DNA of 64,000 bases from DASUPK01 sp963815045 (GTDB lineage: Bacteria; Actinomycetota; Thermoleophilia; Solirubrobacterales; 70-9): NCBI GenBank assembly GCA_963815045.1, contig CAWFET010000002.1, forward strand, positions 248,001 to 312,000, read 5' to 3'. A model generated the notes under the pieces. The model made no database searches. It worked only from the letters and a program-made list of their open reading frames with translations, and was not told where the DNA came from. A program made the translations under genes and the position numbers. Within the stretch, counting starts at the first letter, position 1, and each line of letters begins with the position of its first letter. Below are positions 1 to 7,910 of the stretch, one piece after another.

Positions 1-148
1 CGCGAGCCAGGGCCTCCATGCACTGCGCGGTACCTCGTGGTCTGGGTTCGGCCTGCGGCTCGACGACAGTCGGCTCAAGACGACGGGGGGCGACAGGGGC
101 GATGGCGGGCATCGGGCTGGCAGGGGCAATCGTCGAAGCAGCGGACAT
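1..148 (-). CDS. N-terminus of unidentified proline-rich protein (runs off left edge)
   Basis: The minus strand has an ATG at 148-146 preceded by a strong ribosome-binding site (AGGAGGGAG, complement of 154-162), then 49 open codons to the window edge. The visible part is rich in Pro and Ala (MSAASTIAPASPMPAIAP...) and then reads RGTAQCMEALAR just before the edge. It uses many A/T-ending codons (GCT, CCT, CTT, ATT, CCA, AGA), unlike most genes here, so it may be a different expression class or an acquired gene. The family cannot be named from this fragment. The start is well supported by the ribosome-binding site and by the candidate promoter upstream. Confidence 0.6.
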   Translation of the reverse strand, partial: MSAASTIAPASPMPAIAPVAPRRLEPTVVEPQAEPRPRGTAQCMEALAR

Positions 149-298
149 CGGTTCTCCCTCCTGCTAGGTCAGGAATAGTTGGCGGGCTTGGTTGCGGCCG
201 GCAGCCCCAGTCGCTCTTTCGAGCCGGGGGAAGTGGACGGTCCCTCTCCTCAATCTGATCCCGTCCGCTCCCTGCCCCGGAAGCGCTCGGCGAGGCGA

Positions 299-328
299 AA
301 CCTACACACCTTGCGCGCCGACGGTCAA
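299..328 (-). promoter_or_regulatory. Candidate promoter for the leftmost gene
   Basis: On the minus strand TTGACC (complement of 323-328) and TAGGTT (complement of 299-304) are separated by 18 bases, a reasonable housekeeping sigma pattern. It would give a leader of about 140 bases before the ATG at 148. The rest of the 149-460 gap shows no gene. It contains a small hairpin at 388-404 and a CGAACG/CGTTCG hairpin near 334-350. Confidence 0.35.
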
Positions 329-387
329 CACCCGAACGATCTTCCCGTTCGCTAAGAGCAGATGTTTTGTCGAGCGACCCCAGCGGT

Positions 388-404
388 GTCCATCCGAGAT
401 GGAC
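388..404. terminator. Short hairpin downstream of the oxoamine synthase gene
   Basis: GTCCATC and GATGGAC form a perfect 7-bp stem around a 3-base loop, 57 bases beyond the stop of the synthase gene at 461. No U-tract follows directly, so terminator function is only possible. Confidence 0.25.
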
Positions 405-460
405 AGGGCCGCCGCCTGACCGGACTGAATACCCCGTCCGATCGATCCGAAACAGGCCGG

Positions 461-1717
461 CTAGGCCGCCGGCAGATCCGGGAAGCGCGTCTTGACGTCG
501 GCGATGATCTCCAGCGCGCGATCGAGATGGGCGCGTTCATGGGTCGCCATCAGGCTGGTCCGCAGCAGCGCGCCACCCGGAGGCACGGCGGGATGAAGAG
601 CAACGTTGGTGTAGACGCCGGCGTCGAACAGGGCCTTCCAGAGCAGGACTGCCTGCCAGTCCTCTCCGACGATCACGGGGACCACCGGGGTGTTGGCCTC
701 GGTGCCGTCTGGGAGCGTGCCAGGCTCGACGACCTTCAGTCCCAGGTCCCGGAATCCCTGGCGCAGATATGCGGCGTTGTCGAGCAGCCGGGCCATCAGC
801 TCGGCGCCCTCGGACCGGATGACGCGGAGCGCGCCAAGGGCGGCGCCGACCGCCGCGGGGACGGCCGAGGCGCTGAAGATGAAGGAGCGCGAGGAGATCC
901 GCAGGTACTCGATGACCTCCTCGGAGCCCGCGATGAAGCCTCCGCAGGAGGCGAGGCTCTTCGAGAAGGTGCCCATACGCAGGTCAACTTCGTCCTCGAG
1001 GCCGAAGAGCTCGCAGGCGCCGGCGCCCCGCTTGCCGAGGACGCCGACCCCGTGGGCCTCGTCGACCATCAGCCGGGCGCCGAAGCGCTTGCAGAGCTCG
1101 ACGATCGGCGGCAGGTCGCAGACGTCGCCCTCCATCGAGAAGACGCCGTCGACGACCACCAGGGTCCCGCTCTCCTCGGCGGCGGCTCGCTCGAGCATCG
1201 TCTCGAGCTTGTCCATGCGGTTGTGCCGGAAGGGACGGAGCCTTGCTCCCGAGAGCTTGCAGCCGTCGAGGATCGAGGCGTGATCCCCGGAATCGCAGAT
1301 GACGGTGTCGCCGGGCTCCAGGATCGCGCTGATCGCGCCCAGGTTCGACTGGTAGCCGGTCGTGTAGACGATCGCGTCCTCGGTTCCCATCCACTCCGCG
1401 AGCTCGCGCTCGAGGTCGACGTGCATCGGCGTGGTGCCGTTCAGCAGGCGCGAGCCGGTGACGCCGGTCCCGAACCTCTCGAGGGCGTCCCGAGCCGCCT
1501 GTTTGACGCGCTCGTCGGTGGTCAGCCCCAGATAGTTGTTGGAGCCGAGCATGATCGTCTCGCGTCCCTCCATCTCCACGACGGGCCCCGCCTGGGACTC
1601 GAGGATGCGGAAATAGGGGAGGAGGTCGCCCTGTTTGGCGGCTTCGAGCTGCTCGACGCGGTCGTGCGTCCGGGCCTTCTCGAAGACGTCCACCGGGGTC
1701 TTGGTGGAGTCGGACAT
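461..1717 (-). CDS. PLP-dependent alpha-oxoamine synthase (serine palmitoyltransferase / KBL / BioF family)
   Basis: The 418-residue product is a fold-type I PLP enzyme that would condense an amino acid with an acyl-CoA or acyl-ACP and release CO2. Visible signatures are GSNNYLGL (residues 58-65), the ring-stacking His in GDHAS (near 146), DEAHGVG (219-225, Asp binding the PLP nitrogen) and the Schiff-base Lys253 in GTFSKS. Length fits the family. HPAVPPGGALLRTS near the C-terminus recalls bacterial serine palmitoyltransferases more than glycine C-acetyltransferase, but sequence alone does not settle the acyl substrate. It diverges from a GNAT-like gene only 35 bases away, so the two probably share regulation. 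A GGAG lies very close to its ATG. Confidence 0.85.
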   Translation of the reverse strand: MSDSTKTPVDVFEKARTHDRVEQLEAAKQGDLLPYFRILESQAGPVVEMEGRETIMLGSNNYLGLTTDERVKQAARDALERFGTGVTGSRLLNGTTPMHVDLERELAEWMGTEDAIVYTTGYQSNLGAISAILEPGDTVICDSGDHASILDGCKLSGARLRPFRHNRMDKLETMLERAAAEESGTLVVVDGVFSMEGDVCDLPPIVELCKRFGARLMVDEAHGVGVLGKRGAGACELFGLEDEVDLRMGTFSKSLASCGGFIAGSEEVIEYLRISSRSFIFSASAVPAAVGAALGALRVIRSEGAELMARLLDNAAYLRQGFRDLGLKVVEPGTLPDGTEANTPVVPVIVGEDWQAVLLWKALFDAGVYTNVALHPAVPPGGALLRTSLMATHERAHLDRALEIIADVKTRFPDLPAA

Positions 1718-1752
1718 GCTCCGGAAGTGAAGCAGGTGTAGGTTCCGCAGCC

Positions 1753-2886
1753 GTGCCAGGCACCATTCAAGTGCGGCCCGTGCAGGGCAAGGGCGAGCTG
1801 AAGACGTTCATCAAGCTGCCCTTCCGACTCCACGAGGGGACTCCATGGGTCCCGCCGCTCATCTTCGAGCGCCTCGAGTTCCTGAATCGGGACAAGAACC
1901 CCTACTTCAAGCACGCCGAGGCCGAGTACTTCCTGGCCTGGCGTGACGGTGAGGTCGTCGGCCGGATCACCGCCCAGGTGGACCGCCGCTGGGACCAGTT
2001 CCAGGGCGGCAGCGACGGCCAGTTCGGCTTCATCGAGGCCGAGGACGATCCGGCCATCTTCGAGGCGCTGCTGGGCGCGGCGGAGGAGTGGGTGCGAGCG
2101 AAGGGCCGGGACCGCCTGGTCGGCCCGATGGACTTCACGACCAACGACGAGGTGGGCCTCCTGATCGAGGGCTACGACCGGCACCCCTACATCCTCGAGC
2201 CGTGGCACCCGCCCTATTACAGGGAGCGCATCGAGGCGCTGGGCTACGGCAAGACCATGGACCTCCTCATGTGGAACCTGGAGATGGGCGAATTGAAGGA
2301 GGGGGATGCGTTCGCCGACGCGATCCACGCCGTCGCCGACAAGGTCGAGTCGGAGCACGGCATCACGGTTCGCAACATGAACAAGCGCGACCTCGAGGCC
2401 GAGATAGGCCGCTTCATGGAGGTCTACAACTCGGCCTGGGAGAAGAACTGGGGCTTCGTCCCGATCACCGACGAGGAGGTCGCCTTCCAGGCCAAGAACC
2501 TGAAGCAGATCCTCGACCCGCGCTGGGCCTTCATGGCCGAGCGCGACGGGGAGATCATGGGCGCGGCCCTCAGCCTCCCCGACATCAACCAGGTCACCAA
2601 GAAGATGAACGGGCGGCTCCTTCCCTTCGGCTGGCTGCGCTTTCTGCTCGGCAAGCGGAAGATCGACCGCGTTCGGGTCTTCGCCCTGGGGGTGAAGCCC
2701 GAGTACCAGCACACCGGGATCGCGGCCCGCTTCTACGTCCGCCACATCGAGACCGCGGCGGAGGTCGGGGTCACCGGCGGCGAGGAGGGCTGGATCCTCG
2801 AGGTGAATGAGCCGATGAACCGCGCCATGGAGGGCATGGGCGGGACGATCGTCAAGCGCTACCGGCTCTACGAGAAGCCCCTCTAG
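1753..2886 (+). CDS. GNAT-fold N-acyltransferase-like protein, about 377 residues
   Basis: The start is GTG at 1753. The N-terminal part (PFRLHEGTPWVPPLI, NPYFKHAEAEYFLAWRDGEVVGRI) and the C-terminal part (RVFALGVKPEYQHTGIAARFY) look like two GNAT-type halves. The second carries the acyl-CoA pyrophosphate loop region (EYQHTGIA). Proteins of this size and layout are usually annotated only as hypothetical acetyltransferases. Its partner is the divergent oxoamine synthase. A synthase making a long-chain amino ketone next to an N-acyltransferase would fit sphingoid base or ceramide chemistry, but this is inference. No obvious ribosome-binding site precedes the GTG. Confidence 0.7.
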   Translation: MPGTIQVRPVQGKGELKTFIKLPFRLHEGTPWVPPLIFERLEFLNRDKNPYFKHAEAEYFLAWRDGEVVGRITAQVDRRWDQFQGGSDGQFGFIEAEDDPAIFEALLGAAEEWVRAKGRDRLVGPMDFTTNDEVGLLIEGYDRHPYILEPWHPPYYRERIEALGYGKTMDLLMWNLEMGELKEGDAFADAIHAVADKVESEHGITVRNMNKRDLEAEIGRFMEVYNSAWEKNWGFVPITDEEVAFQAKNLKQILDPRWAFMAERDGEIMGAALSLPDINQVTKKMNGRLLPFGWLRFLLGKRKIDRVRVFALGVKPEYQHTGIAARFYVRHIETAAEVGVTGGEEGWILEVNEPMNRAMEGMGGTIVKRYRLYEKPL

Positions 2887-2908
2887 CGGCCGCTCGTGGC
2901 CGCGACCT
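2886..2908. repeat. 23-bp intergenic hairpin repeat, copy 1
   Basis: GCGGCC and GGCCGC form a 6-bp stem around a GCTCGT loop, followed by GCGACCT. The same 23 bases occur at 59133-59155. This copy lies at the tail-to-tail junction of the GNAT-like gene and the PEBP gene, where a bidirectional terminator would be expected. Confidence 0.6.
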
Positions 2909-3357
2909 CATTCTCGCTCGTAGGTCCCGACCAGCTGCGCCGTGGCGAGCACGTGTCCGTCGAGGGCGACTTCGAGCTCCTCGCGGGAGGCTCCGGCCTG
3001 GAGATCCAGGGTGGTGTCCAGGGCGGTGAGCTCGTGGAAGTAGCGGTGAGCGCCGTGGCCGGCCGGGGGCGATGGCCCCATGTAGCCGTTCCCGCCCCTT
3101 CCGTTGGCACCCTCGGCGGGCGCCGCTTCGCCCTCTCCGAGGCCGCCCGGTTCGGGATCGATGTTCCAGGCGACCCAGTGGGTGAAGTCGCCCGAGGGGG
3201 CGTCGGGGTCGTGGACGATCAGCGCCAGCGAGCGCGTCCCGTCTGGAAGGAAGCTCCACGCCAAGGGTGGTGAGACGCCGGCTCCGTCGCCGGTGTACTT
3301 GGTGGGGATCGTGGCGCCGTCGGCGAAGGCCGTGCTGGTCAGCTCGGGATTCGGCAT
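2908..3357 (-). CDS. YbhB/YbcL family phosphatidylethanolamine-binding (Raf kinase inhibitor-like) protein
   Basis: The 149-residue product has the bacterial PEBP core: IPTKYTGDGAGVSPPLAW, the ligand-pocket motif DPDAPSG, the FTHWVAWNI strand, and GHGAHRYFHELTALD. Bacterial members are small cytosolic proteins with an anion-binding pocket and mostly unknown biological roles. It has no operon partner: the upstream gene diverges at 3426 and the downstream one converges. Length matches the family and the ATG start fits the usual N-terminus. Confidence 0.88.
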   Translation of the reverse strand: MPNPELTSTAFADGATIPTKYTGDGAGVSPPLAWSFLPDGTRSLALIVHDPDAPSGDFTHWVAWNIDPEPGGLGEGEAAPAEGANGRGGNGYMGPSPPAGHGAHRYFHELTALDTTLDLQAGASREELEVALDGHVLATAQLVGTYERE

Positions 3358-3434
3358 GTGTGTCTTGGGTTCCCGTCGCAGCTTCCGCGAAAACCAAATC
3401 GGATGGGTCTTGACCCGCCTTTAGGATGAGACCG

Positions 3435-3719
3435 ATGAGCGAGCAGCCGCAGGCGACTGAGGAAGTGATCGAGGCGGAGCCGGTCCGGCCGCTGCCGGTC
3501 CGCTCGGAGGGACGGACGATCGAGATCTGGGGACGCGAGGTCCCCTTGGCGGTGGCCGCCGGCGGCGCCGCCGCGGGTGTCGCCGTGATCGCCGTCGCGC
3601 GCGCGGCCCGCACACCCCGTTCGGCTCGCCGGGCGCCGCGGCGCGGGCTCTTCCGCCGCCGCGAGAAGGTCGTCTCCAGCCGCAGCTTCCTGGTGGACGT
3701 GCACGTCCTCGGGCGTTAG
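3435..3719 (+). CDS. Small single-pass membrane protein, basic C-terminus
   Basis: About 94 residues if begun at ATG 3435; an in-frame ATG at 3426 would add three. There is an acidic N-terminal segment, then one hydrophobic stretch (EVPLAVAAGGAAAGVAVIAVARAA) and a strongly Arg-rich tail (RRAPRRGLFRRREK). No family is recognised. Its TAG stop is immediately followed by the ATG of the DNA glycosylase gene, so the two are probably co-translated. A role with the glycosylase cannot be inferred from this alone. Confidence 0.6.
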   Translation: MSEQPQATEEVIEAEPVRPLPVRSEGRTIEIWGREVPLAVAAGGAAAGVAVIAVARAARTPRSARRAPRRGLFRRREKVVSSRSFLVDVHVLGR

Positions 3720-4673
3720 ATGACCGGCTCCATCGAGGAGCGGGTCCTGCCGCGGTCGCCCTACCGGCTGCGCCGGCAGGGAGGCAACGACGGCGTCGCC
3801 CGCTCCAGGGCCGGGGTGGTCGAGCGCCTCCTCCACGTCGGGCGGTGCCCCGTCCGGACCAGGGCGTGGCAGACCCGGGATGGCTACGTGCACATTCGCG
3901 CCGAGCCGATCGACCCGCTGCTGGTCGAACATCCGGTCGCGCCTGCGGCGGAGGCCCGGCCGGCGGAGGAGCACGAACTGGAGGTCGCGATCGAGCGCGT
4001 CCGCTTCTCCCTCGCCGTGGAGGACGACATGGACGAGTTCTACGCCGCCTTCAAGCACGATCCGCTGCTCGGGCCCACGATCCGCCACAAGCCCTGGGTG
4101 CGGCCGCGCCGCTGCGCCTGGCCCTGGGAGGCGCTCTGCTGGGCGATCACCGAGCAGCTGATCCAGGTCTCCAGGGCGGGGGAGATACAGCGCCGGATCG
4201 TGCGGCGCTGGGGGCCGCGGACGATTCCCTCGTTCGCCGACTGGCCGCTCCGCGACGTCCCCTGCGCGAGGGTGATCGAGGGCCGCGCCCCGGCGGAGCT
4301 CGCCTCGATGGATCTCAGCCCCGGCCGTTCGGTGGCGATGATCCATTGCGCCAGAGAGGTCGCTCGCGGGCGCGCCGATCTCTCGGACCCGGATGCGGAC
4401 CGCAGGTTGCTCGCGATCCCTGAGATCGGCCCCTGGACGATGCAGGTCCTCGGCTACCACGGCCGGGGCGATCCGGACTCGCTGCCGGCCGGGGATCTCG
4501 CCTACGTCAAGCTCGTGGGGCACCTGGCCGGGCTCGGCAGGCGCGCGACCGCCGAGGAGGTCGGGGAGTACTTCGCCCCATACGCCCCGTTCCGCGGGCT
4601 GGCCGGGACCTTCGCCCTGGCCGGATGGCACAAGGCGATGGGCGCCGGACCGCCCGCCAGGCTCGCGGCTTAG
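3720..4673 (+). CDS. HhH-GPD DNA glycosylase (AlkA / 3-methyladenine glycosylase II-like)
   Basis: The 317-residue product would excise alkylated bases in base excision repair. The C-terminal half carries the helix-hairpin-helix and GPD region: LLAIPEIGPWTMQVLGYHG, then LPAGDLAYVKL with the catalytic Asp at about 259. AWPWEALCWAITEQLIQV (about 133-150) matches the conserved helix before it. The N-terminal 90 residues are divergent and Arg-rich. The start directly abuts the stop of the small membrane protein gene. The end overlaps the stop of the converging thiY gene by 4 bases. Confidence 0.85.
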   Translation: MTGSIEERVLPRSPYRLRRQGGNDGVARSRAGVVERLLHVGRCPVRTRAWQTRDGYVHIRAEPIDPLLVEHPVAPAAEARPAEEHELEVAIERVRFSLAVEDDMDEFYAAFKHDPLLGPTIRHKPWVRPRRCAWPWEALCWAITEQLIQVSRAGEIQRRIVRRWGPRTIPSFADWPLRDVPCARVIEGRAPAELASMDLSPGRSVAMIHCAREVARGRADLSDPDADRRLLAIPEIGPWTMQVLGYHGRGDPDSLPAGDLAYVKLVGHLAGLGRRATAEEVGEYFAPYAPFRGLAGTFALAGWHKAMGAGPPARLAA

Positions 4674-5674
4674 GGCAACAGCTCGTTGGTGAGCACGTCG
4701 CTCGTCCGCGGCGCGGACGAGATCAGGTCATGCTCGGACATCCACTCGGCGTACTCCCGCCACTGACGGGGGTCCATGAATCCATAGGGGCGCCCTCGCG
4801 TCCCCGCCAGCAAGGGCAGCGTCGCGTCGACCTCGTCGCGTGTCTGCATCGGATCGAGGCCCTTGCCGGCCGTCAGCACCGCGTTGGACGCTTCCTGGGG
4901 ATGCGCGATCGCGTACCTGGTTCCCTGGGACAGCCCCGCGATGAACGCGCGGATCGCGGCCGCATGCTGCTCGACCGTGGTGCGCCGGGCGACCAGGACT
5001 AGCTCGTCGTAGGTCGGGACTCCGAGCCGGTCCACTGGCACGATGCGCGGGTCGAGCCCTCTCTGCTGGAGGTCCACTCCCTCGATGTTCCGGAAGCCGC
5101 CGAGGATCGCGTCGACCCTGCCGCCGATCAGGGTGGGCAGCAGATTGAGCCCCACGTTGACCTCCTTGGCCGCCGAGGAGCCGAGGCCCGCGAACTCCAG
5201 GATGGTCTGCAGGTAGTCGGTCTGGTACGGGATTCCCGCTGTCCCCACCGTCTTCCCCTGGAGATCGGCACCGGTCGCGATGCCCGCCTTCGGCAGGGAG
5301 ATGAGGGAGGTGAGGGGCTGGTCGACGATCGCGCCGACCGCCTGAACGTCGAGCCCCTTGTCCTGCGCCAGCAGTACCTCGGGCTCATAGGAGACCGCCA
5401 GGTCGGCGCGGCCCGCGGCCACCTCCTTGATCGGCGCCGCGGGATCGGATGGGACCTGCGGCTGGACGTCCAGCCCCCGGGCCTTGAAGAACCCCCGATC
5501 GAGAGCGCTGTAGATCCCGGCGTGGTCCGGGTTGACGTACCAGTCGAGATCGAGGGTGAACTGCTGCGGGTTCGACGGTGAGCCCTGGGAGGGCTCGTGC
5601 CCTCCGCCGCAGGCGGCCAGGCCCAGCGTGAGCACGGCGGCGATCAGGGCGGCGAGAGCGGTTCGGTCGGTCAT
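4670..5674 (-). CDS. thiY: ABC transporter substrate-binding lipoprotein, NMT1/THI5-like (thiamine pyrimidine precursor)
   Basis: The 334-residue product starts at ATG 5674 and overlaps the permease stop as ATGA. It has a lipoprotein signal (LAALIAAVLTLGLAACGGG, lipobox LAAC). The mature part has the NMT1/SsuA fold: FTLDLDWYVNPDHAGIYSA, RGFFKARGLDV, AAGRADLAVSYEPEVLLA. The three-gene set lies behind a TPP riboswitch, so the ligand is most likely a pyrimidine precursor of thiamine (HMP or formylaminopyrimidine) rather than a sulfonate. The assignment to thiY rests on the riboswitch plus family membership. Confidence 0.82.
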   Translation of the reverse strand: MTDRTALAALIAAVLTLGLAACGGGHEPSQGSPSNPQQFTLDLDWYVNPDHAGIYSALDRGFFKARGLDVQPQVPSDPAAPIKEVAAGRADLAVSYEPEVLLAQDKGLDVQAVGAIVDQPLTSLISLPKAGIATGADLQGKTVGTAGIPYQTDYLQTILEFAGLGSSAAKEVNVGLNLLPTLIGGRVDAILGGFRNIEGVDLQQRGLDPRIVPVDRLGVPTYDELVLVARRTTVEQHAAAIRAFIAGLSQGTRYAIAHPQEASNAVLTAGKGLDPMQTRDEVDATLPLLAGTRGRPYGFMDPRQWREYAEWMSEHDLISSAPRTSDVLTNELLP

Positions 5675-6453
5675 GTCCGGGTCACCCCCCGTGCGTCCCA
5701 GGTGATCACCTTTCGCTCGACAAGCGAGACGATCGCGAAGAGCAGGATCGCCATCACCGACAACAGCGTGATCGCGGCGAACATCCGGGCCGTCAACAGG
5801 CTGCTCGACGCGATCAGGATCTGATGGCCGAGCCCAGACCCGGCGCCCGCCCATTCCGCGAAGACCGCGCCGATCACCGCGACGGCGATCGCGATCTTCG
5901 TGCCGCTGAAGAAGAACGGCAGAGCGGAGGGGAGCTCGACCCGGGTGAGGATCTGGCCTCGGCTCGCTCCCAGGGTCCGCATCATCGTGATCAGCTGCGG
6001 ATCGACGGAGCGCAGGCCGTCGAGCGTGTTCACGGTGACCGGGAAGAAGCAGACGAGCGCGATCAGCAGGACCTTCGGCCCGAGGCCGAAGCCGAACCAG
6101 ACGATCAGGATCGGTGCGATCGCGACGGGCGGGATCGTCTGCGAAGCGACCAGCAGGGGGTAGAAGGCGCGGCGAAGCACCTCGGACAGGTGGAGGATCA
6201 CGGCGAACGCGAGCCCGGCCACCAGGGCGCAGAGGAAGCCGAGCAGCACCTCGCGGAGCGTGACCCAGGAGTCGTCGGCGAGCAGCGACCGGTCGCGCCA
6301 CAGCGACGTGGCGATGTCGCTCGGCGCCGGCACCAGGAAGTCCTCGATGTTGAGCGCGTTCGAGATCCAGTCCCATTGGGCCGCCAGCTCCCAGGCTCCC
6401 AGGAGGATCAGGATGACGGCGACGGGGGCCAAATAGCGTCCGGCGGCCCTCAT
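5671..6453 (-). CDS. thiX: ABC transporter permease for thiamine precursor
   Basis: The 260-residue product is a binding-protein-dependent transport permease with about six membrane segments. It carries the cytoplasmic ATPase-docking loop around MRTLGASRGQILTRVELPSA (EAA-type motif) and the family string VPAPSDIATSLW near the N-terminus. Its start overlaps the ATPase gene (6450-6453) and its stop overlaps thiY, so the three genes form a translationally coupled operon under the TPP riboswitch. By family alone it could be a nitrate, sulfonate or taurine permease; the riboswitch decides for thiamine. Confidence 0.85.
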   Translation of the reverse strand: MRAAGRYLAPVAVILILLGAWELAAQWDWISNALNIEDFLVPAPSDIATSLWRDRSLLADDSWVTLREVLLGFLCALVAGLAFAVILHLSEVLRRAFYPLLVASQTIPPVAIAPILIVWFGFGLGPKVLLIALVCFFPVTVNTLDGLRSVDPQLITMMRTLGASRGQILTRVELPSALPFFFSGTKIAIAVAVIGAVFAEWAGAGSGLGHQILIASSSLLTARMFAAITLLSVMAILLFAIVSLVERKVITWDARGVTRT

Positions 6454-7250
6454 CGCGCCGCCTCCGCCAGGCTGCGCAGCGCCCGCTCCTTGAGCTCGGT
6501 GAACTCCGGCGAGGTCACCGCGGCGGCCCGGTCGGCGGCGCGCGGCGTCTCGATCTCGATCCGGTCCGCCACCGATGCCGGCCTCGGGGTCAGGACGAGC
6601 ACCCGGTCCGAGAGGTAGAGCGCCTCCTCCACGTCGTGGGTGACGAGCACGACGGTGTGGAAGTCGGCGCCCAGCACGCTCGCCAGCCAGGACTGCATCT
6701 CGGCGCGGGTGATCGCGTCGAGCGACGCGAACGGCTCGTCGAGCAGCAGGACCGGGCGCCCGGCCATCAGCGTGCGGAGGAAGGCGACGCGTTGGCGCAT
6801 GCCTCCCGACAGCTCGCCGGGTTGTGTCTGCTCGAAGCCGGAGAGGCCCAGTCGCTCGAAGTGACTCCCCGACTCGGCGCGTGCCTCGGCCCTGGAGGCG
6901 CCGGCGAGCCGCAGGGCGAGCGCGGCGTTGTCGACGGCCGAAAGCCAGGGGAGGAGCAGGTCGCGCTGGGGCATGTAGGCGCAGCCCCCGAGCCTCTCGG
7001 CGGGATCGGTGCGCCCGCCGACCGAGATGGTGCCCGCGTCGGGCTCGCGCAGGCCCGCCAGCAGCTCGAGCAGCGTGGTCTTCCCGCAGCCCGACGGACC
7101 GACGATCCCGACCACCTCGCCGGGCTCGACCTCGAGGTCGAGTCGGTCGATGACCCGCAGCTCGCCGAAGGAATGGGCGAGTCCGCTCACACGGACCTGA
7201 CGGCCTTCGCGGGCCGCGTCCTGGGTGCCTTCGCGAGCTGTCGTCAGCAT
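6450..7250 (-). CDS. thiZ: ABC transporter ATPase for thiamine precursor
   Basis: The 266-residue product starts at ATG 7250, chosen because GGAGGGAGC lies directly before it. Walker A is GPSGCGKTTLLELLAGL, the signature is LSGGMRQRVAFLRTL and Walker B is VLLLDEPFASLD, followed by the switch His in LVTHDVEEAL. It powers import by the permease encoded just downstream (4-base overlap). Its ribosome-binding site is the last conserved segment of the TPP riboswitch, so translation of this first gene is the likely control point. Confidence 0.88.
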   Translation of the reverse strand: MLTTAREGTQDAAREGRQVRVSGLAHSFGELRVIDRLDLEVEPGEVVGIVGPSGCGKTTLLELLAGLREPDAGTISVGGRTDPAERLGGCAYMPQRDLLLPWLSAVDNAALALRLAGASRAEARAESGSHFERLGLSGFEQTQPGELSGGMRQRVAFLRTLMAGRPVLLLDEPFASLDAITRAEMQSWLASVLGADFHTVVLVTHDVEEALYLSDRVLVLTPRPASVADRIEIETPRAADRAAAVTSPEFTELKERALRSLAEAAR

Positions 7251-7252
7251 GC

Positions 7253-7352
7253 TCCCTCCGCGCGCATTACCGCACAGGTTCAAAGGGTCAGCGGAGGAAT
7301 CGTTACCGCTATCTCAGCCCGCCCATCCCGCGAGCCCCCCTGTCGGGTTCAG
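7253..7352 (-). promoter_or_regulatory. TPP riboswitch (THI element) upstream of thiZXY
   Basis: Read on the minus strand, the segment holds the conserved THI elements in order: GGGGGGCTC, the pyrimidine-sensing GGGCTGAGA (complement of about 7311-7319), a P3 hairpin of AGCGG/CCGCT, then TGACCCTTTGAACCTG and TGCGGTAATGCGC (about 7263-7290), and GGAGGGA. This last block is the thiZ ribosome-binding site, 3-4 bases before its ATG. TPP binding would therefore hide the site and block translation. There is no room for a terminator between aptamer and gene, which supports translational control. The exact 5' edge of P1 is approximate. Confidence 0.92.
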
Positions 7353-7373
7353 ATGCGAGTCTACGGTGTCGAC

Positions 7374-7847
7374 ATGGAGGTCGAGCGCAAGTTCCTGGTG
7401 CCCGTACCGCCGGATCTCGGCGGGGTGGACGGCGATGAGATCCATCAGGGGTACCTGGCGATCGGCTCCGACGGCGAGGTTCGGGTCCGCCGCAAGGGCG
7501 ATCGGCTGATGCTCACCGCGAAACGCGGGTCCGGGCTGTCGCGACAGGAGGCGGAGATCGACCTGGATCGCTCCAGCTTCGACGAGCTCTGGGCGCTGAC
7601 CGAGGGGCGGCGGCTCCGCAAGCGGCGCCACGTCATCCCGCACGCCGGCCTGGAGATCGAGATCGATGTCTATGGCGGCGATCTCGAGGGCCTGGTGGTC
7701 GCCGAGATCGAGTTTCCATCCGAGGAGGAGGCGAAGGCGTTCGAGCCGCCCGGCTGGCTCGGCGAGGAGGTCACGGGCGATCATCGCTACCTGAACGAGA
7801 CCCTGGCCACCGCGGGCGCTCCGTCTGCCCGGTTCCTCTCTCACTGA
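7374..7847 (+). CDS. CYTH-domain (triphosphate tunnel metalloenzyme) protein
   Basis: The 157-residue product begins MEVERKF, giving the diagnostic ExExK triad at residues 2, 4 and 6. Start 7374 is therefore preferred over an in-frame ATG at 7353. Further tunnel strands are EVRVRRKGDRLMLTAKRG, QEAEIDL, RLRKRRHVI, LEIEIDVYGGDLEGLVVAEIEF and the terminal LNETLA region. Family members hydrolyse inorganic triphosphate or make cAMP or thiamine triphosphate. The CHAD gene 63 bases downstream suggests a polyphosphate-related role. It diverges from the thiamine operon. Confidence 0.88.
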   Translation: MEVERKFLVPVPPDLGGVDGDEIHQGYLAIGSDGEVRVRRKGDRLMLTAKRGSGLSRQEAEIDLDRSSFDELWALTEGRRLRKRRHVIPHAGLEIEIDVYGGDLEGLVVAEIEFPSEEEAKAFEPPGWLGEEVTGDHRYLNETLATAGAPSARFLSH

Positions 7848-7910
7848 GGGTTATCGGCGTTTTCACATCTGCTGCCGTTAGATCCGCACCCATATGGGCA
7901 GTAGGTCCAC

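Noticed and set aside
362..1741. Plus-strand open frame opposite the oxoamine synthase
   Set aside because: The minus strand has all PLP enzyme motifs; the plus frame is an antisense shadow.
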